This document shows, piece by piece, positions 12,277 to 29,700 of a stretch of 64,000 nt of DNA. Source of the stretch: Latrodectus hesperus (taxonomy: Eukaryota; Arthropoda; Arachnida; Araneae; Theridiidae); the NCBI GenBank assembly GCA_037975125.1, contig CM075853.1, positions 52,584,958 to 52,648,957 of the forward strand, written 5' to 3'. The stretch's first letter is position 1. Every line of letters starts with the position of its first letter. A model generated the notes under the pieces. The model had not been told where the DNA came from. It ran no database searches and saw only the letters and a program-made list of their open reading frames with translations. The position numbers and the translations under genes are program-made.

Positions 12277-15200
12277 AATCATGAATTTTTTAAAATAAAA
12301 ACAAATACGTCTTTCAAACATATATTCTCCTATATAAGGAATATTGAGTTTGACATAAAAAAGGCTTAAAACATTTATTAATTATGTTACATAGTTTTTA
12401 TTACCTTTGTTAAATAAATCACTTTTAATGTAAAAACTACTATTTTGTAATTAATCGGAAAAATAACTTTTTTTTAAATATAAAATTTCACTGTCAGAAA
12501 TTTTAAGAAAGTAGAGAGGAGTTATTTTTTTAAATGATTTATTTTAACTATTAAGATTTTGGAGTCGGTATATAATTTAATGTTGGTATACATACAAGTT
12601 CTGTTCGTTCTGTTTTCCGTTTTAACAAATAAAATAATAAGATACACTCAAATTCCAAAAATTTATTTTAATATTTGTTGATAAAATTATTTTGAAGTTC
12701 ATCTTTATTTAGACAGTTTTCAAAATGATTGATTAAATATTTATTCCTTTTTAAATGGAATATTTTTAAGAAATAAGCGACATATTCAATTTAATCTACC
12801 TATGGCTATAGGAAGAATTATTGCAAAAGAAAACAAAAGGATTTCCTTTGGAATTTAATAGGCTTCATTTATTATTGTTTATGCATAATTTATGTTCTTC
12901 TTTCAACTTTTTGTATTAAAGCAAAGAAAAATGTAAAACAATTATTTATTATTCATTTAAATGGAGAATTAAATGCACAAAAATGCTTAATAAATCTTTT
13001 AATTCTGAAACTGCGAATCCTAAAGTAAAATGGTACAATGTTTTCTTGAATTTCTTTTTCATATTATAAAATACATTAATTTATTGATTAAATACAGAAT
13101 GTTTTTTTTATCCAAAAATTAGTTCACTATTTTTCAAAACTGAATGAAAGTAAAATATACCTCAATTATCCTCAGAAAGTTTCTAAAAACTCATTTATAT
13201 AAAGATAATATCGAAGTTTATGTTAAAAGTGAAAAATAACATAAGGCAGCAAAACTAAATTCATTGAGATATATTAATTATTATCTAAAAACTATTTTAA
13301 TTACTTTATTCATATTACCTTTGGTGTGATATTTTCGAACTTATTATTAAAGAATGTCTAGAAATTTATACGTTCTGTTAAATTAATTATTAGTAATATT
13401 TGCAATGCAATACATATTTAATGCTTATATTGATAAGTATGATAAATTAGCTTATTTCTAATGTATATAGAACTAAATATAAGCTTATTTTAATGGGCAT
13501 ACTCTGTTAATTGTTATCAACTATGTTTTTATTTTTTTAAAGCTGCGATAACGTGAAGGCAATGTTTTACGAACTAAGAAAAATCTGATTTCAATTCTTG
13601 AAAGTTTCGTGCAATGAGAAATGATGTTGCATTTTACAGGTATATTTTCACACTGCCTGTAAACTTTACAGGTTTTATAATTTCCCATGCATTAAAATGC
13701 CTTAGTATCTAAGAAGTGTCCTGTCAGGAAACTTACGGTTTAAATTTTCAAAATAAGTGTCACAATATGCAAACGAGTTATCAATACGTAAATGTTAAGT
13801 ATTTTATGTATTGAAACTCTATAAATTAATTTCCCTTGTAGTTATAAATTATTGTAACACAGGATTAGGAACAATTTATCTTCTAAAAATATCCATTTGT
13901 CATTTTCTCAATTAATTGAGAATAAAATTAACATACAAAAAGTACACTAATTGAATAAATATCATCATTTATTCTACTATTATTAATTAATTTAAACTGC
14001 ATTTTTTCTGCTCTACACAAAAAGAAAATTTGCTTAATTAAATTTAAACACTATCAATAAAATAAGCCAGAAAATATAAGGATTTTTCAACTGAATAGAT
14101 TTATTTCTAGTAGGTACCTATGTAAAATAGTATGATTGAAGTTCTTTAATTAGTAAAACGGAATATTTTGCACCATCAAATGCTCCAAAAAGCATTTTAG
14201 AGTTGATATAAAAGTCTTCAGGACATCTCTACACCACATTTGATTATGTATGCTTACGCGTACTAGACTGAACATCCCTCTTCGACTCACCATTAATTAT
14301 TTAAATTTATAGAATCGAGTTGGAATGAATTCAACTTTGTCACGAATCACGTCAATTATAATGTCATGCAGTAGGTTATGAATAATGCATTGGTGAAGGG
14401 GGTGGGGAAGCATTCCAATCAGTTTTAAACAAATGCGCTCCCTGGAAACTCCAAAGACAGTTCTAAAGATGTATGGGTTTACAAAAGGTAGGAGATAATA
14501 TGCGAAAATATTTGAGCGCATAGAATCTGATAGACATATTAGAGAATGCTACTCACAAGGTTTCATTTAACTGAGGTTGGTTAAATGGGAATGGATAAAA
14601 TCCCGTCGGTGAGGAGATGGATAATGAAGTGAATTAAATATATGTGGGAACTGGAAAATTGTTTAAATGCATCCATTTTGATTATTTTTGGATTTAGGAT
14701 GAGATATTTTGCATGAATTAACATCTTCCCGTATTATTTTGCTTAGTATAAATATATAATTAAATTAATTTTCTGAAATGCTTAATAATTTCATGCCAAA
14801 TTCTATATATTCTGGCTCAGGTAGAAGAAAAAATCGCTAGTAATTAGTTAAATTGCCAACAATTCTAATTAAGTATTAAATAACCAATAGTGCTAAAAAC
14901 GGAATACATGTCTGTATAAGAATTTGACATTGCATTAATATATATTCTTATCGCTCAGTTCTTTTCCCACACAAGACATTCTTTTCTCAATATATATCTA
15001 ATAACACTTTACATATTTTGATTAAAAAGTAATTTTTTTTTAAACATTTAGAAAGAAATACTTAGCTAACTAAGCAAATTTAAAAATTTATTTCTTTGTT
15101 ATATAAAAAGAATATGGAATTTGTAGGAAATTAAAATTTTTTAAAGATAATTGTGTCTAAAATTCCGTAATTTTGACTAAAATAAAAAATATGCATCAAC

Positions 15201-15689
15201 AATATTATTTTATTCCAACTATAATAATTATTCGAAATCTTTTATCATTTAAATTAAAAAGAAGATGATGAAAGTATTTTATTCTTTTTAGATATTCTCT
15301 AGAAAAGAACCATTTGTTTCGAATTAAAATTATGTATGAGCTCTTATTAAGTACATACAATTTATCTCTTATGTTATTTATTAAATTAGTTATAGCAGCT
15401 AACATTTATTTTGTACATTTGTACATGACATATAAAAAGCTTTTCCCAATAAAATTAAACTTTGAACTTGCTTTATTTATGTAAATAAAAAACATTTAAA
15501 AATCTAAAATTGATGAAGTAAAGCTACCTTCAAAAATACAGAATTAAATCATTCTATTTTAACGGAAAGGATCTTATTTCCCTATTTTGCCAAAATATAT
15601 AATTCATTCATTAAATCTTGTTACGCTAGATCCAGAGACACATTGACTAAGCTTCAAACTCCGAAATTTCTTCCAGGAATTCTTGAAAA
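12277..15689. other. A+T-rich sequence, possible small regulatory block
   Basis: No gene recognised. Around 14220-14640 the sequence is less A+T-rich and includes a G-rich run (GGTGAAGGGGGTGGGG near 14391-14406) and homeodomain-like TTAATTATT sites; a 74-codon minus-strand frame there (14297-14521) has no known domain. It could be a conserved non-coding element, but this is a weak inference. Confidence 0.5.
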
Positions 15690-16170
15690 GCGGCACTTGC
15701 TGAAACCCTTGGAGAGTTTCCTTCTTAGAAAGCAGGCGCACTCCCCCGCATCACCAGCGCCTGACTGATGTGAGGTGAAAGAAAGTGATTCCAGACTGGC
15801 AAGTGGCAGTAAACTTAATCGAGAGAATTTGCTGATGTCAGATCAATTGACCGTATTTGAAAAGAGACCCGCGACACACCGGCTCTGGTGGTGGTGGGGG
15901 GAATCCAACCCACCGCCCTCCACTCTCGCGATTTGATAACAACAAAGCGATGGAAAACTAGAACTCCGTATTGATCTGGGAGAGAGGAAATTTTTCCCCA
16001 AGACCCCAAGGGGGTGGGGTAGCGCGTTCGATCCCCGATACTTTAGTTCCGCTTCAAAGTGTGCGTCCGCTCTGTTTATTTATTGGTATGGATGTCCCTC
16101 TTCTCGGTGTAGATACTTCATCGGAATACACTCCGCATAAGTAATTTGGGGATTCTTTTATAGGGGATCA
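15690..16170. other. G+C-rich island, candidate regulatory element
   Basis: About 480 bp stands out sharply from A+T-rich flanks, with many CpGs and G/C runs, for example GGTGGTGGTGGGG near 15888-15900 and CAAGGGGGTGGGGTAGCGCG near 16006-16025. The 64-codon minus-strand frame at 15815-16009 has no recognisable domain. AACAAAG (Sox/TCF-like) and GATAA motifs lie together near 15936-15948. No transposon ends or TA/8-bp duplications were found. Candidates are an enhancer or promoter, an unrecognised exon, or an old repeat. Confidence 0.35.
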
Positions 16171-21424
<5,254 letters not shown>

Positions 21425-21426
21425 TA

Positions 21427-21706
21427 TACAGGTTGATTATAAAAAAACTTTGCCAACATCTGCACTTCTAGCGTCCATTCTATTTAACCGATCAAGATGA
21501 TACTTCAAATATAGTTCTTTTGAGATATGCGCTCGAGATTCTGTGAATGGCAACACAGTGGCCCTCGCGGTTACAGTTATAGTGACAGAAACTCGAAATT
21601 TTTGAATGGCAACGCATACTTTTTACCATCGCAAAATGTTCAGCACATGCGAAAACCCTAAATACCGTTGAAACGGTACCGATATGTCCGAAAACCGATG
21701 TGTTAT
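21427..21706 (+). repeat. Left terminal inverted repeat of the DD41D element
   Basis: Begins TACAGGTTGATTATAAAA and matches the reverse complement of 23084-23363 almost throughout, with about 15 scattered differences by eye. The arm ends about 108 bp beyond the transposase stop codon. Open frames found in this arm and in its mirror at 23014-23298 encode nearly the same peptide only because the arms are inverted copies. Confidence 0.9.
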
Positions 21707-21813
21707 ACACATACAAACAGTTCTTCAAGGCGCACGGAGGAATAATGCATACGACAGAGACAAGACACTGCTCAATGATGAAAACACATAGAGAAAAAAA
21801 ATCTTTATTAATT

Positions 21814-22893
21814 TCAAACATTTTCCACATGAGTGCCATCACAGGCAATTACGCATTGCATGCGGGAGACGGTGGACAATGTCGCTGCACGCAACATGGC
21901 ACGAGGGATGTTTCCAATCTCACGCCGTATAGAATCCTTTAAGTCCGACAATGTTTGAAGATTGCACAGATAAACTCTGGATTTGAGATAGCCCCAAAAC
22001 CAGAAATCCATAGGCGTCAGATCTGGGGATCGCGCAGGCCACGGAAAAGGATAATAGCGTGAGATGATGCGATCACCAAAATGCTGATCCAGGAGCCTTT
22101 TAACTGACCTCGCTATATGTGGAGGTGCGCCATCTTGCATCCAAACAATGTCATTGAGTGCATTCAGCCGACGCAACTCCGGTAAGACATAATTTTTCAG
22201 CATGGCTGCATACCGAGGGCCCGTTACAGAACATGTTGCAGGGCCAGTCGGGGTCGTTTCCTCAAAGAAGAACGGGCCCAGAATAAATGTAGCTGTAATG
22301 CCGCACCACGCAGTCACTTTGGCGTCAAATAATGGTACTGGCGCCACAGCATGAGGATTCGTCTCTCCCCAGTGCACACAATTCTTTGTGTTAATGCTGC
22401 CATTTAAGGTGAAATGCGCCTCGTCCGTCCATAGTATGCGAAGTGGCCAGTCGTTATCCGCATCATATCGTAACAAAAATGCATTTGCGAAGTCCAGACG
22501 TTGTTGTGGGTCACCCGGCTCCAACATCTGGACGCGCTGGAACCGATAGGGAAACATGTGAAGTACCGAGCGCAAGAGCTTGCGGACCGTTGAGTTCGGA
22601 ATATCCAACACGCGCGCTATGCCTCTTGCGGTTTCTGTGTGTCCTGCAGTCACTGTATATTGCACTTCCATGACAACGCCCTCAGAAACAGTTGGCCGTC
22701 CGGAGCGCTGTTTGTTACAGGTGCAGCCTGTATCTTCGAATTTCCGCACTAAATCACGCAGAGCTTGCAGAGTACATGGGCCACGTCGTTGTCGATGATT
22801 GCGGCGATACACACGCAAGGCTTCCGCAGCGTTCATCCCATTTTGGTAATAGAGTTTGATCAATTCACCGCGAACTTTCATAGGAAGACTCAT
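21814..22893 (-). CDS. DD41D Tc1/mariner-superfamily transposase (359 aa), intact
   Basis: Encodes a cut-and-paste DNA transposase that would bind the element's own terminal repeats, excise it and insert it at TA sites in the nucleus. Residues 1-50 form a first helix-turn-helix region (ending near DLVRKFEDTG), residues 64-67 are the SGRP linker typical of the superfamily, and about 70-110 form a second helix-turn-helix. The catalytic domain follows: Asp157 in WTDEAHF, Asp254 in WMQDGAPPH and Asp296 in SPDLTPMDFW. Exactly 41 residues separate the last two, giving the DD41D signature, unlike mariner (DD34D) or Tc1 (DD34E). Length is normal for the superfamily and no stop or frameshift interrupts it. 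The first Met (22893) is followed directly by LPMKVRGELIKLYY, a plausible first helix, and I saw no better start. The gene sits centrally between the long TIRs. A DD41D group called rosa is known from insects; membership is inferred from spacing only. Confidence 0.95.
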   Translation of the reverse strand: MSLPMKVRGELIKLYYQNGMNAAEALRVYRRNHRQRRGPCTLQALRDLVRKFEDTGCTCNKQRSGRPTVSEGVVMEVQYTVTAGHTETARGIARVLDIPNSTVRKLLRSVLHMFPYRFQRVQMLEPGDPQQRLDFANAFLLRYDADNDWPLRILWTDEAHFTLNGSINTKNCVHWGETNPHAVAPVPLFDAKVTAWCGITATFILGPFFFEETTPTGPATCSVTGPRYAAMLKNYVLPELRRLNALNDIVWMQDGAPPHIARSVKRLLDQHFGDRIISRYYPFPWPARSPDLTPMDFWFWGYLKSRVYLCNLQTLSDLKDSIRREIGNIPRAMLRAATLSTVSRMQCVIACDGTHVENV

Positions 22894-23083
22894 ATCGTCG
22901 GCATGTGCGAGTTCCCGAATGATGACTTCGCATACCCGCTTGGTATTTTATAGGTTTCCTACGCTGAATATCTGGCGACCGGGGTTCTGTGATTGGTTTC
23001 TTGACTCTGTCACTTGCAAATTTATTGCGTGCGCCCAGATCGTGTTTTATTGGCCGGTTTTCAGAACTCTTTTTTGTGTTTGC

Positions 23084-23363
23084 AGAACACGTCCGTTTTT
23101 AGACATATCGGTACCGTTTCAACGTTATTTAGGATTTTCGCATGTGCTGAACATTTTGCGATGGTAAAAAGTAGACGTTGCCATTTGAAAATTTCGAGTT
23201 TCTGTCACTATAACTGTAACCGCGAGGGCCACTGTGTTGCCATTCACAGAATCTCGAGCGTATATCTCAAAAGAACTATATTTGAAATATCATCTTGATT
23301 GGTTAAATAGAATGGACGCTAGAAGTGCAGATGTTGGCAAAGTTTTTTTATAATCACCCTGTA
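23084..23363 (-). repeat. Right terminal inverted repeat of the DD41D element
   Basis: The mirror of 21427-21706. Its inner end lies about 190 bp upstream of the transposase start codon, so the transposase promoter is probably inside this arm or the intervening 190 bp. The outer end reads ATAATCACCCTGTA before the TA target copy. Confidence 0.9.
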
Positions 23364-23638
23364 TATTTAATGATTTAGCCAAATAAAGGCATAATGGAAA
23401 TGAGAAAAGCGATCCGTTATACTACAGTTTATGAAATGTTCGAAATTCAAAAATGATCAACATACATTATGTGTAATTAAACATTGAAGGAGGAAAAATG
23501 TATAGTAGGCTGCAATCTATTTAACTGATTTAATAACATTAACCTACCATAATTTGAGAGACGTAATTATCCCAAGTCTCTGTTGTCTTCAAGAAGTTGT
23601 CTCTGCTGTTCTATTTCGTTTGCATTTATCTGACAGAA
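23364..23638. other. A+T-rich spacer
   Basis: Unremarkable sequence between the transposon and the palindrome cluster; no feature seen. Confidence 0.6.
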
Positions 23639-23760
23639 CCTCTATAACAACTGTTATAGAGGTTCATCTGTTATAGATAATTACTCTGTTATAGATAGTT
23701 ACTCTGTTATAGATAGTTCCAACTGTTATAGAGGCTCTATAACCTCTATAACAACGAGGT
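23639..23760. repeat. Cluster of palindromic CTGTTATAGA repeats
   Basis: The motif CTGTTATAGA or its complement recurs through about 120 bp. At 23639-23662, CCTCTATAACA and TGTTATAGAGG form perfect 11-bp inverted arms around a 2-base centre. At 23725-23743, GTTATAGAG and CTCTATAAC form 9-bp arms around one base. Between them an 18-bp unit (ACTCTGTTATAGATAGTT) repeats in tandem. This arrangement can form cruciforms and probably grew by local slippage or template switching. No gene is associated. Confidence 0.85.
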
Positions 23761-26700
23761 TAAAGTCTGTATTTTCTATAATGATTACCCAAACTAATCT
23801 AATATCTACCTACTCAAATAAATCATCGATTTCTACTTGAATTGACGAAATTTTAAGCATTTCTCATTAACATTTAAAGTTTAATATATTTTTGAGCCAT
23901 TATTCTTTATAATTTTAATGAATCTGGAAACAAACTAAAGTGTTAAATATGTCACGGAGATTTCATAAAGGAAGAAGAGGGATATATATTTAAAAATTGT
24001 TATATCCTGACATTATAGTGAATTCCATTAAAGGGAACTGAAATGTTTCTATAAGTGTTTGGCTTACAGATTTTACTGTGATCACTTGCATAAATAACTA
24101 TATAATTTACATGCCATATTTCATTCATACTTTTCTTAATGCTCACCCATATTTTATAAATCTGTGAAACCGATATTTATTCTATATTGTCTTTGCTCTG
24201 TATTTTTGTAATTGTTTATATATATTGTATAATTACAGATGGTCAAAAATCAGTTTTGTCAGATTCGAAAACTTGATTAATTTGTATCGTTTAGCGTTTA
24301 TATAATGTTACGTAAACCATAAAAGAACAACTTAAAACTTGCAACATGATCTATAGTTTCGTAAATTGCTTCTACAATATCTATAGCATTGTTCTTAAAA
24401 CGTGCAAAGGCAACAATACGTGATTTGTTTCAGGATAAAATTACAGTCGGGTTATTTTTTTGTTTTCTATTGCAGGTTGATGCCATTGATCTTTCTGATT
24501 ATACTCAAGGCTAACATCATTTATTGTTTCTCACAAATCTTTCACGATCTCAAGTACATACTATCCGTTTATAATATCATAATTTATACAGTACCATGAA
24601 TTAATTTCTTTATAAGGAAAGTTAAAATTTGAAATACCTAAATATTCAACAGTCTGACATTTGGAAATCCCAAATCATAAAAAATCTGTTGTCAGGTATT
24701 TACACTCAATGAAAATTTATCATCTATTTACAGAATGTTTTGTGAATTAGATTCGAAAATCATATTGAATAGAGAAATCGGTAAAAAAATCAAAAATAAT
24801 GGTATAATTAGTTGCTATCAAATATTTAAGATGAGATTTGCATACATGCATTGCTTTATTCAGCAAGAAAGTTACAATATCTTAGATTTGTTTTGTGAAT
24901 TTGATCAATAATTTCTTTTAGCAGTCATCAAGTTAATATTTTAAACTGTATCCATTTGTTTTTGTTTTGATAATATTTGTAGAAGGCTTCATCCATAGGA
25001 AAATCAATAATAAACTAATGAGGAAATTATTTTAAAAGTTTTAAATATAGAAAAGGAATATATTTATAAAAGAAGATTTAGAATTCCATAATTATTTATG
25101 TAAAAGTGTAGAATATTGTAATACATCTAAGTCAACTTCAAAATATATCGAGATAGCTTTTAAGCTAAGCACATACCTTTTTTTTTTAATTTCTGAACAG
25201 TTAATGAATAAATAATCATGATATTTTAGCAGTAAAGCCCTATTATTTGTTACTCACAATCAGGCATTTTTTATAAACTTTTGTATGTTTAATTTCCGAT
25301 CAACTAAGTACATTAGCTAAGAATTTCTATTATTAAAACTATAAGTGGACATAAATTTATATAAGTATTTGTATAGATAAAACTGTGTTAGTTTTAAAAA
25401 ATGTTATTTATTTATTTATAAATAAAGTTATTTGGAGAATATCCTTTGCCATAAATTATAGCAAAATATAAAATACATTCGTAAGAACTTTATTAGCTGA
25501 TGTATTATTTCAATTAATTGAATTGGATTTTTTCAAAAAACGAAATTAAGTAAGATTTTTTATTATTGCTTTGCATAAGATTTCCATTTACGATAGCTTG
25601 CGATATCTTTCATATTATAATTATGTTTATTTATTTTTTGAAATTTCGAATTTTAATAAAAGATACCTTTCTTAATTCTTTCAAGCAATTGGAAAATTGG
25701 ATACCGCTGCAGACATCCAATATATTATTTTTTTAATGACAAAAACAAAATAATCAGATTCGTATCCACAATGTACATATATGTATATTTTCTAAGAAAG
25801 CAAATATCTTTCTTCTGATAAATCCGCGGAGATATTCTTTTTAGGATAAAACTCATTATATTTAATTTTGTTTTCATTTGTACACACATTCTCCCAAACT
25901 TTTCTAAGTACACAGTTTCAATTTTTCATTTTGGTATTTGAAAGAGACTCTCTTAATTAAGTCGAAAGGAAAAGAAGCTCTCAGAATGCTTTTTGACTTT
26001 CTTTTTGTTCCAGCAAAGAGAAAAATTTAATTTGAAATACAACTAATCTTCTTTTCTGCTGTATGGATAATAAGTTTTAGTTATAGATTATTTTTTTGGA
26101 TTTTTAATAACTTTAATAGACTTTACAAACGACTGTAACAAGTAAATATATTATCGTCGTGTGATCCCTTAGAATGTCTTCACTTCAAAAGAATTCTGGA
26201 TTAGATAGATGAAATTTAAATTATATGGCATTTATTTTATGTAAAGCAGTGACATTTTTATTCAAAATAATTGTAAGATTTTTAACAAATGGTAAACAAT
26301 TTTAAAAAATTTTAGAATGATATACCATAAAAAGCATTGCTGAAAATTCTTACAATTGCTTTTTGATTCTGTTTAATTTTTAATTTGGTACTTTTATGTT
26401 TAGATTTTTAAAATTTTTCTGAAAATAATGCATTTTTTCGACATTAGTCAAAGGTATTAACAATTTGTTGGAATATTTTATTTTAGTAATTGTAACATTT
26501 CTTTCTGCTATTCAACAATTTAAAACTAAATAAAAATTAATATTTGAAATAGTAATCTATGTTTAATAAAAAAATACTTATTTTTCTGGATGAAATGAAA
26601 ATTATTTTTCAATTGTTAGTTTCTGAAAGCTTCTATTACTCAGTTATATATACTCTCAAATATTTTTTAATTTATTTATTTCATGGTATGAGTAGCATTA

Positions 26701-29700
26701 ATTTTTAAATTCTTTTTTCAGCTAACCGAATCCATTAAATATAGATTACTAGCTTGCAGTTTTGTGTGACATCAAGTTATTAAGTCGATAATTAAGGATG
26801 AAAGAAATGGAAGCTTAAAGGAGTTACCTTTTCTCTAAATTTATAGATCATATCCATAGAAGCATGTTAGACTCAATTTGAAAATGCATATAGTCTGCAA
26901 CAAATTTAGATAATACTTTTTTAATGTCTGAATTGTAAGAATGCTGCAAAAAGGATTTATAGAAAAACAGTTTAATTTCTTCTAAGAAGTTGTTATAGAA
27001 ATTGTGGGTCATATTTTCGTATCTTAAGAGAGGAAACCAAGAAAAAATTTACTCATCTTGATCAAAAGACAGTCTTTCATTGGGACTGTTATATACATAT
27101 ATTTTATTTAGAAATGACGAATCATATTTTTCTAAGAAACTATTATAATATAATACTGCAGTATATTTATAGTATAGTGCAATACTGCAGTATTCTTGTG
27201 GGCAGTAATATACAATTCAGAGACTACGTATATCCCTTAAACATTTAAAAGTTATCATAAATTACTTAAGATTAAATCTTTACTGAGTGTGTGGTATTAA
27301 ATATATCTGATGAACTGCTTGTATGGTAAACATTGTTTACTGGATAAAAGTGCGGGACAGTTTGAAAGCTATAGAATTTGTTAAAATGTTATTATCTTTC
27401 TTGAGGGAGAAATTATTTTGATTTTCAATTGAAAAAATATTTGAAATATTAATTTGTACAAACTTTACTAACAAATTTATTTTTTTTTAACTTTATTTTT
27501 AAAAGATCGAAATAAAATTAATTCGATACATGAGACATTTTTTATCTTGAGTTCACTTTTATCTCGGGAATTAAATGAGTGCATTAGTTTGGAGCTGATT
27601 TTAAACTTTAGGTTCTGCTCAAATATAAAAATGTATAGTAAAAATAAAGCGAAAAGTATAATTAACAAACGAGACTGTGTGTGTGTGTTTGTGCATGTGC
27701 ACAGAATAGTATGCATATATTACAAAATAGTTTGTTAAAATAAATACAAAAACTATTACAATAATTATAAGTACTATCATTCTGACGCAAATGTTGAAAG
27801 AGTTTTTTTATAAGCGAATAACTCTTTTTATTTCATAAATTTGTCTTCATTACTTTATCCTTATACTTACAAACACAAAAAAAGAAAAACTACAAACCAA
27901 AATACTGAAAGATGCATTTAATTTACAAGTAACAAAATTAAAACTATATAAAGTTAGAATTTACACATATTTTACTGTTTGAATTAAAATATGTTTTATC
28001 GAACCCAAAATATTTTAACGAAAAATATACGATAGGAATGGTAAGATCTTTTCGGTATAACTTTATTTCCATTCCTTTAATATATTCTAAAAACTTGAAG
28101 TAAAAATTTATTTTAATAAAGAAATAAAATTATATATTGTTCAATTCTTTTAGATTCTCTCCATAAAAAGGTAAACATAAGCGAAAACGAAAAATTTTCA
28201 ACCATAAGACAACCCTTATTTCAAAACCTCCTGTTTGCCTGAGAATTTTTAAGAAGAAAAGATCAAAAATAAAATAATTACATATTATGCAAATAAAAGT
28301 TTCTGAATTGTATGTTACCTCAAGAAAATTAGATCTTAAATAATTTCTCTTATTTGCACGTAATTTTGCGTGTAAATAAAATATCACGAGACAAGTAATT
28401 AATTAAAAGAAACATTTTTTATTCACTAAAACATATTATTTTAATAAAAAATATTTCCCCTTATATTTAGAAGTTTAAGAGATTCAAAGGAAGTATACGT
28501 TATTTTATTTCCTTTGGTTTCAACGGATTAATTTCGGCAAACTTTAAAATGAAGCAACAAATAAAAAATATTTTAAATTTTATATAAGATGTTGATGTTT
28601 AACAAATGCTGCTGAGTAAATTAATTAATTTTTTGATCATACTACTAATTTGAGCAAAAATGAACCAAAATTCTTTTTTAAATAACAGTTTAGTTTTACT
28701 TTGTTAAATATATTTACATACTTATGAAAGTTGAAGAAATATTTTCTATTTAAAAATTTGAATAAGTTAATATTTAATTGTTAGCTTATAACTTGCATCA
28801 AATAAATGATAGATATTAAATTCAACTTTCCATAAGTCTAAAACTTAGCTCAAAATGTGAATATTTTATGAATTTAGTGTTATTATTCTTTATCTATATT
28901 CATAGTGAAATTTCTTCAATTTTTCTAATTTTGTAATATGTAAATAAATCCATTAAGTAAATTCTGTATATAAATGCTGATTGAATTTAACTTTTTGCTA
29001 ATATTTAATAGAAATTATGTAAGGACGATTATTAATAATATCTATGAAATGAACAGCAGGACCAAGACACTGGACATCTTGAAATATTTTGTCTTTAATC
29101 TAAAAAAAGTTAATTTTCAGTTTACCAAAAAGTAATTAGTGGTAAGAAATTTATAATATTAACAAATGCTCCTTGAAATTTTCTTAAATTTTAGCTGTAT
29201 CAGAAACCATGATTTCTGACCTAATTAATAATGGAATATAGAATTTATCTCAGAACTCACTGTGAGAACGCACTGAATTGAAAATGTGAAAGAATGTATG
29301 ATCGGTAAAAGCAAACACTAAAAAACTACCAGCTCCAGGGTATGTAGGAATTCTATGACATTTTGATTGAGGGACTTGTTAGAAAAAAATCAGGGGTTTT
29401 GCGAATTAAAACAGCAGATAGCAGAGAAAACTTTTCCAATACAGTTTAAAAGTGACGTGCAAAGTTTTTTCTTTAACAAAGACGTGTTTCCTTCATCTTA
29501 GTTAAAGAAGAAATCATCAAAAATTCTTAATTTGACAATAGTTGCATACAGATTTCGCACAGTCAATGGATTTAATTTAAAAAACTGCAACAAATGCTTA
29601 AGTGCTGAGCTAAAGCACCAAGTGGGCTTCGTATTTTCCTCTCCTAAAATGTTTTTTAAATCCATGATTCTCAACATATCCTTCAAATTTGTCAATCCAA

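Larger units (their letters stand above)
21427..23363 (-). mobile_element. Complete Tc1/mariner-superfamily element with long TIRs (DD41D)
   Basis: A 1,937-bp element bounded by inverted repeats of about 280 bp and flanked by TA on both sides (21425-21426 and 23364-23365), the standard Tc1/mariner target duplication. Because the termini read TATACAGG/CCTGTATA, the exact boundary can shift by two bases. It holds one intact transposase gene on the minus strand. Its base composition is much richer in G+C than the surrounding DNA, consistent with recent arrival from other genomic copies. Intact gene, near-identical arms and clean flanks suggest a young, possibly still mobile copy. Confidence 0.92.

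Noticed and set aside
16021..16042. tRNA T-arm or B box (GCGTTCGATCCCC)
   Set aside because: The B-box match is good but there is no acceptable A box at 30-60 bp upstream and no cloverleaf could be folded by eye.
21492..21848. 118-codon minus-strand frame and its near-identical partner at 23014-23298
   Set aside because: They are the two arms of the transposon's inverted repeat read in the same relative direction. The peptides match because the DNA is inverted, not because a protein is conserved.
22443..23167. Plus-strand frames antisense to the transposase
   Set aside because: Shadows of the minus-strand transposase gene.
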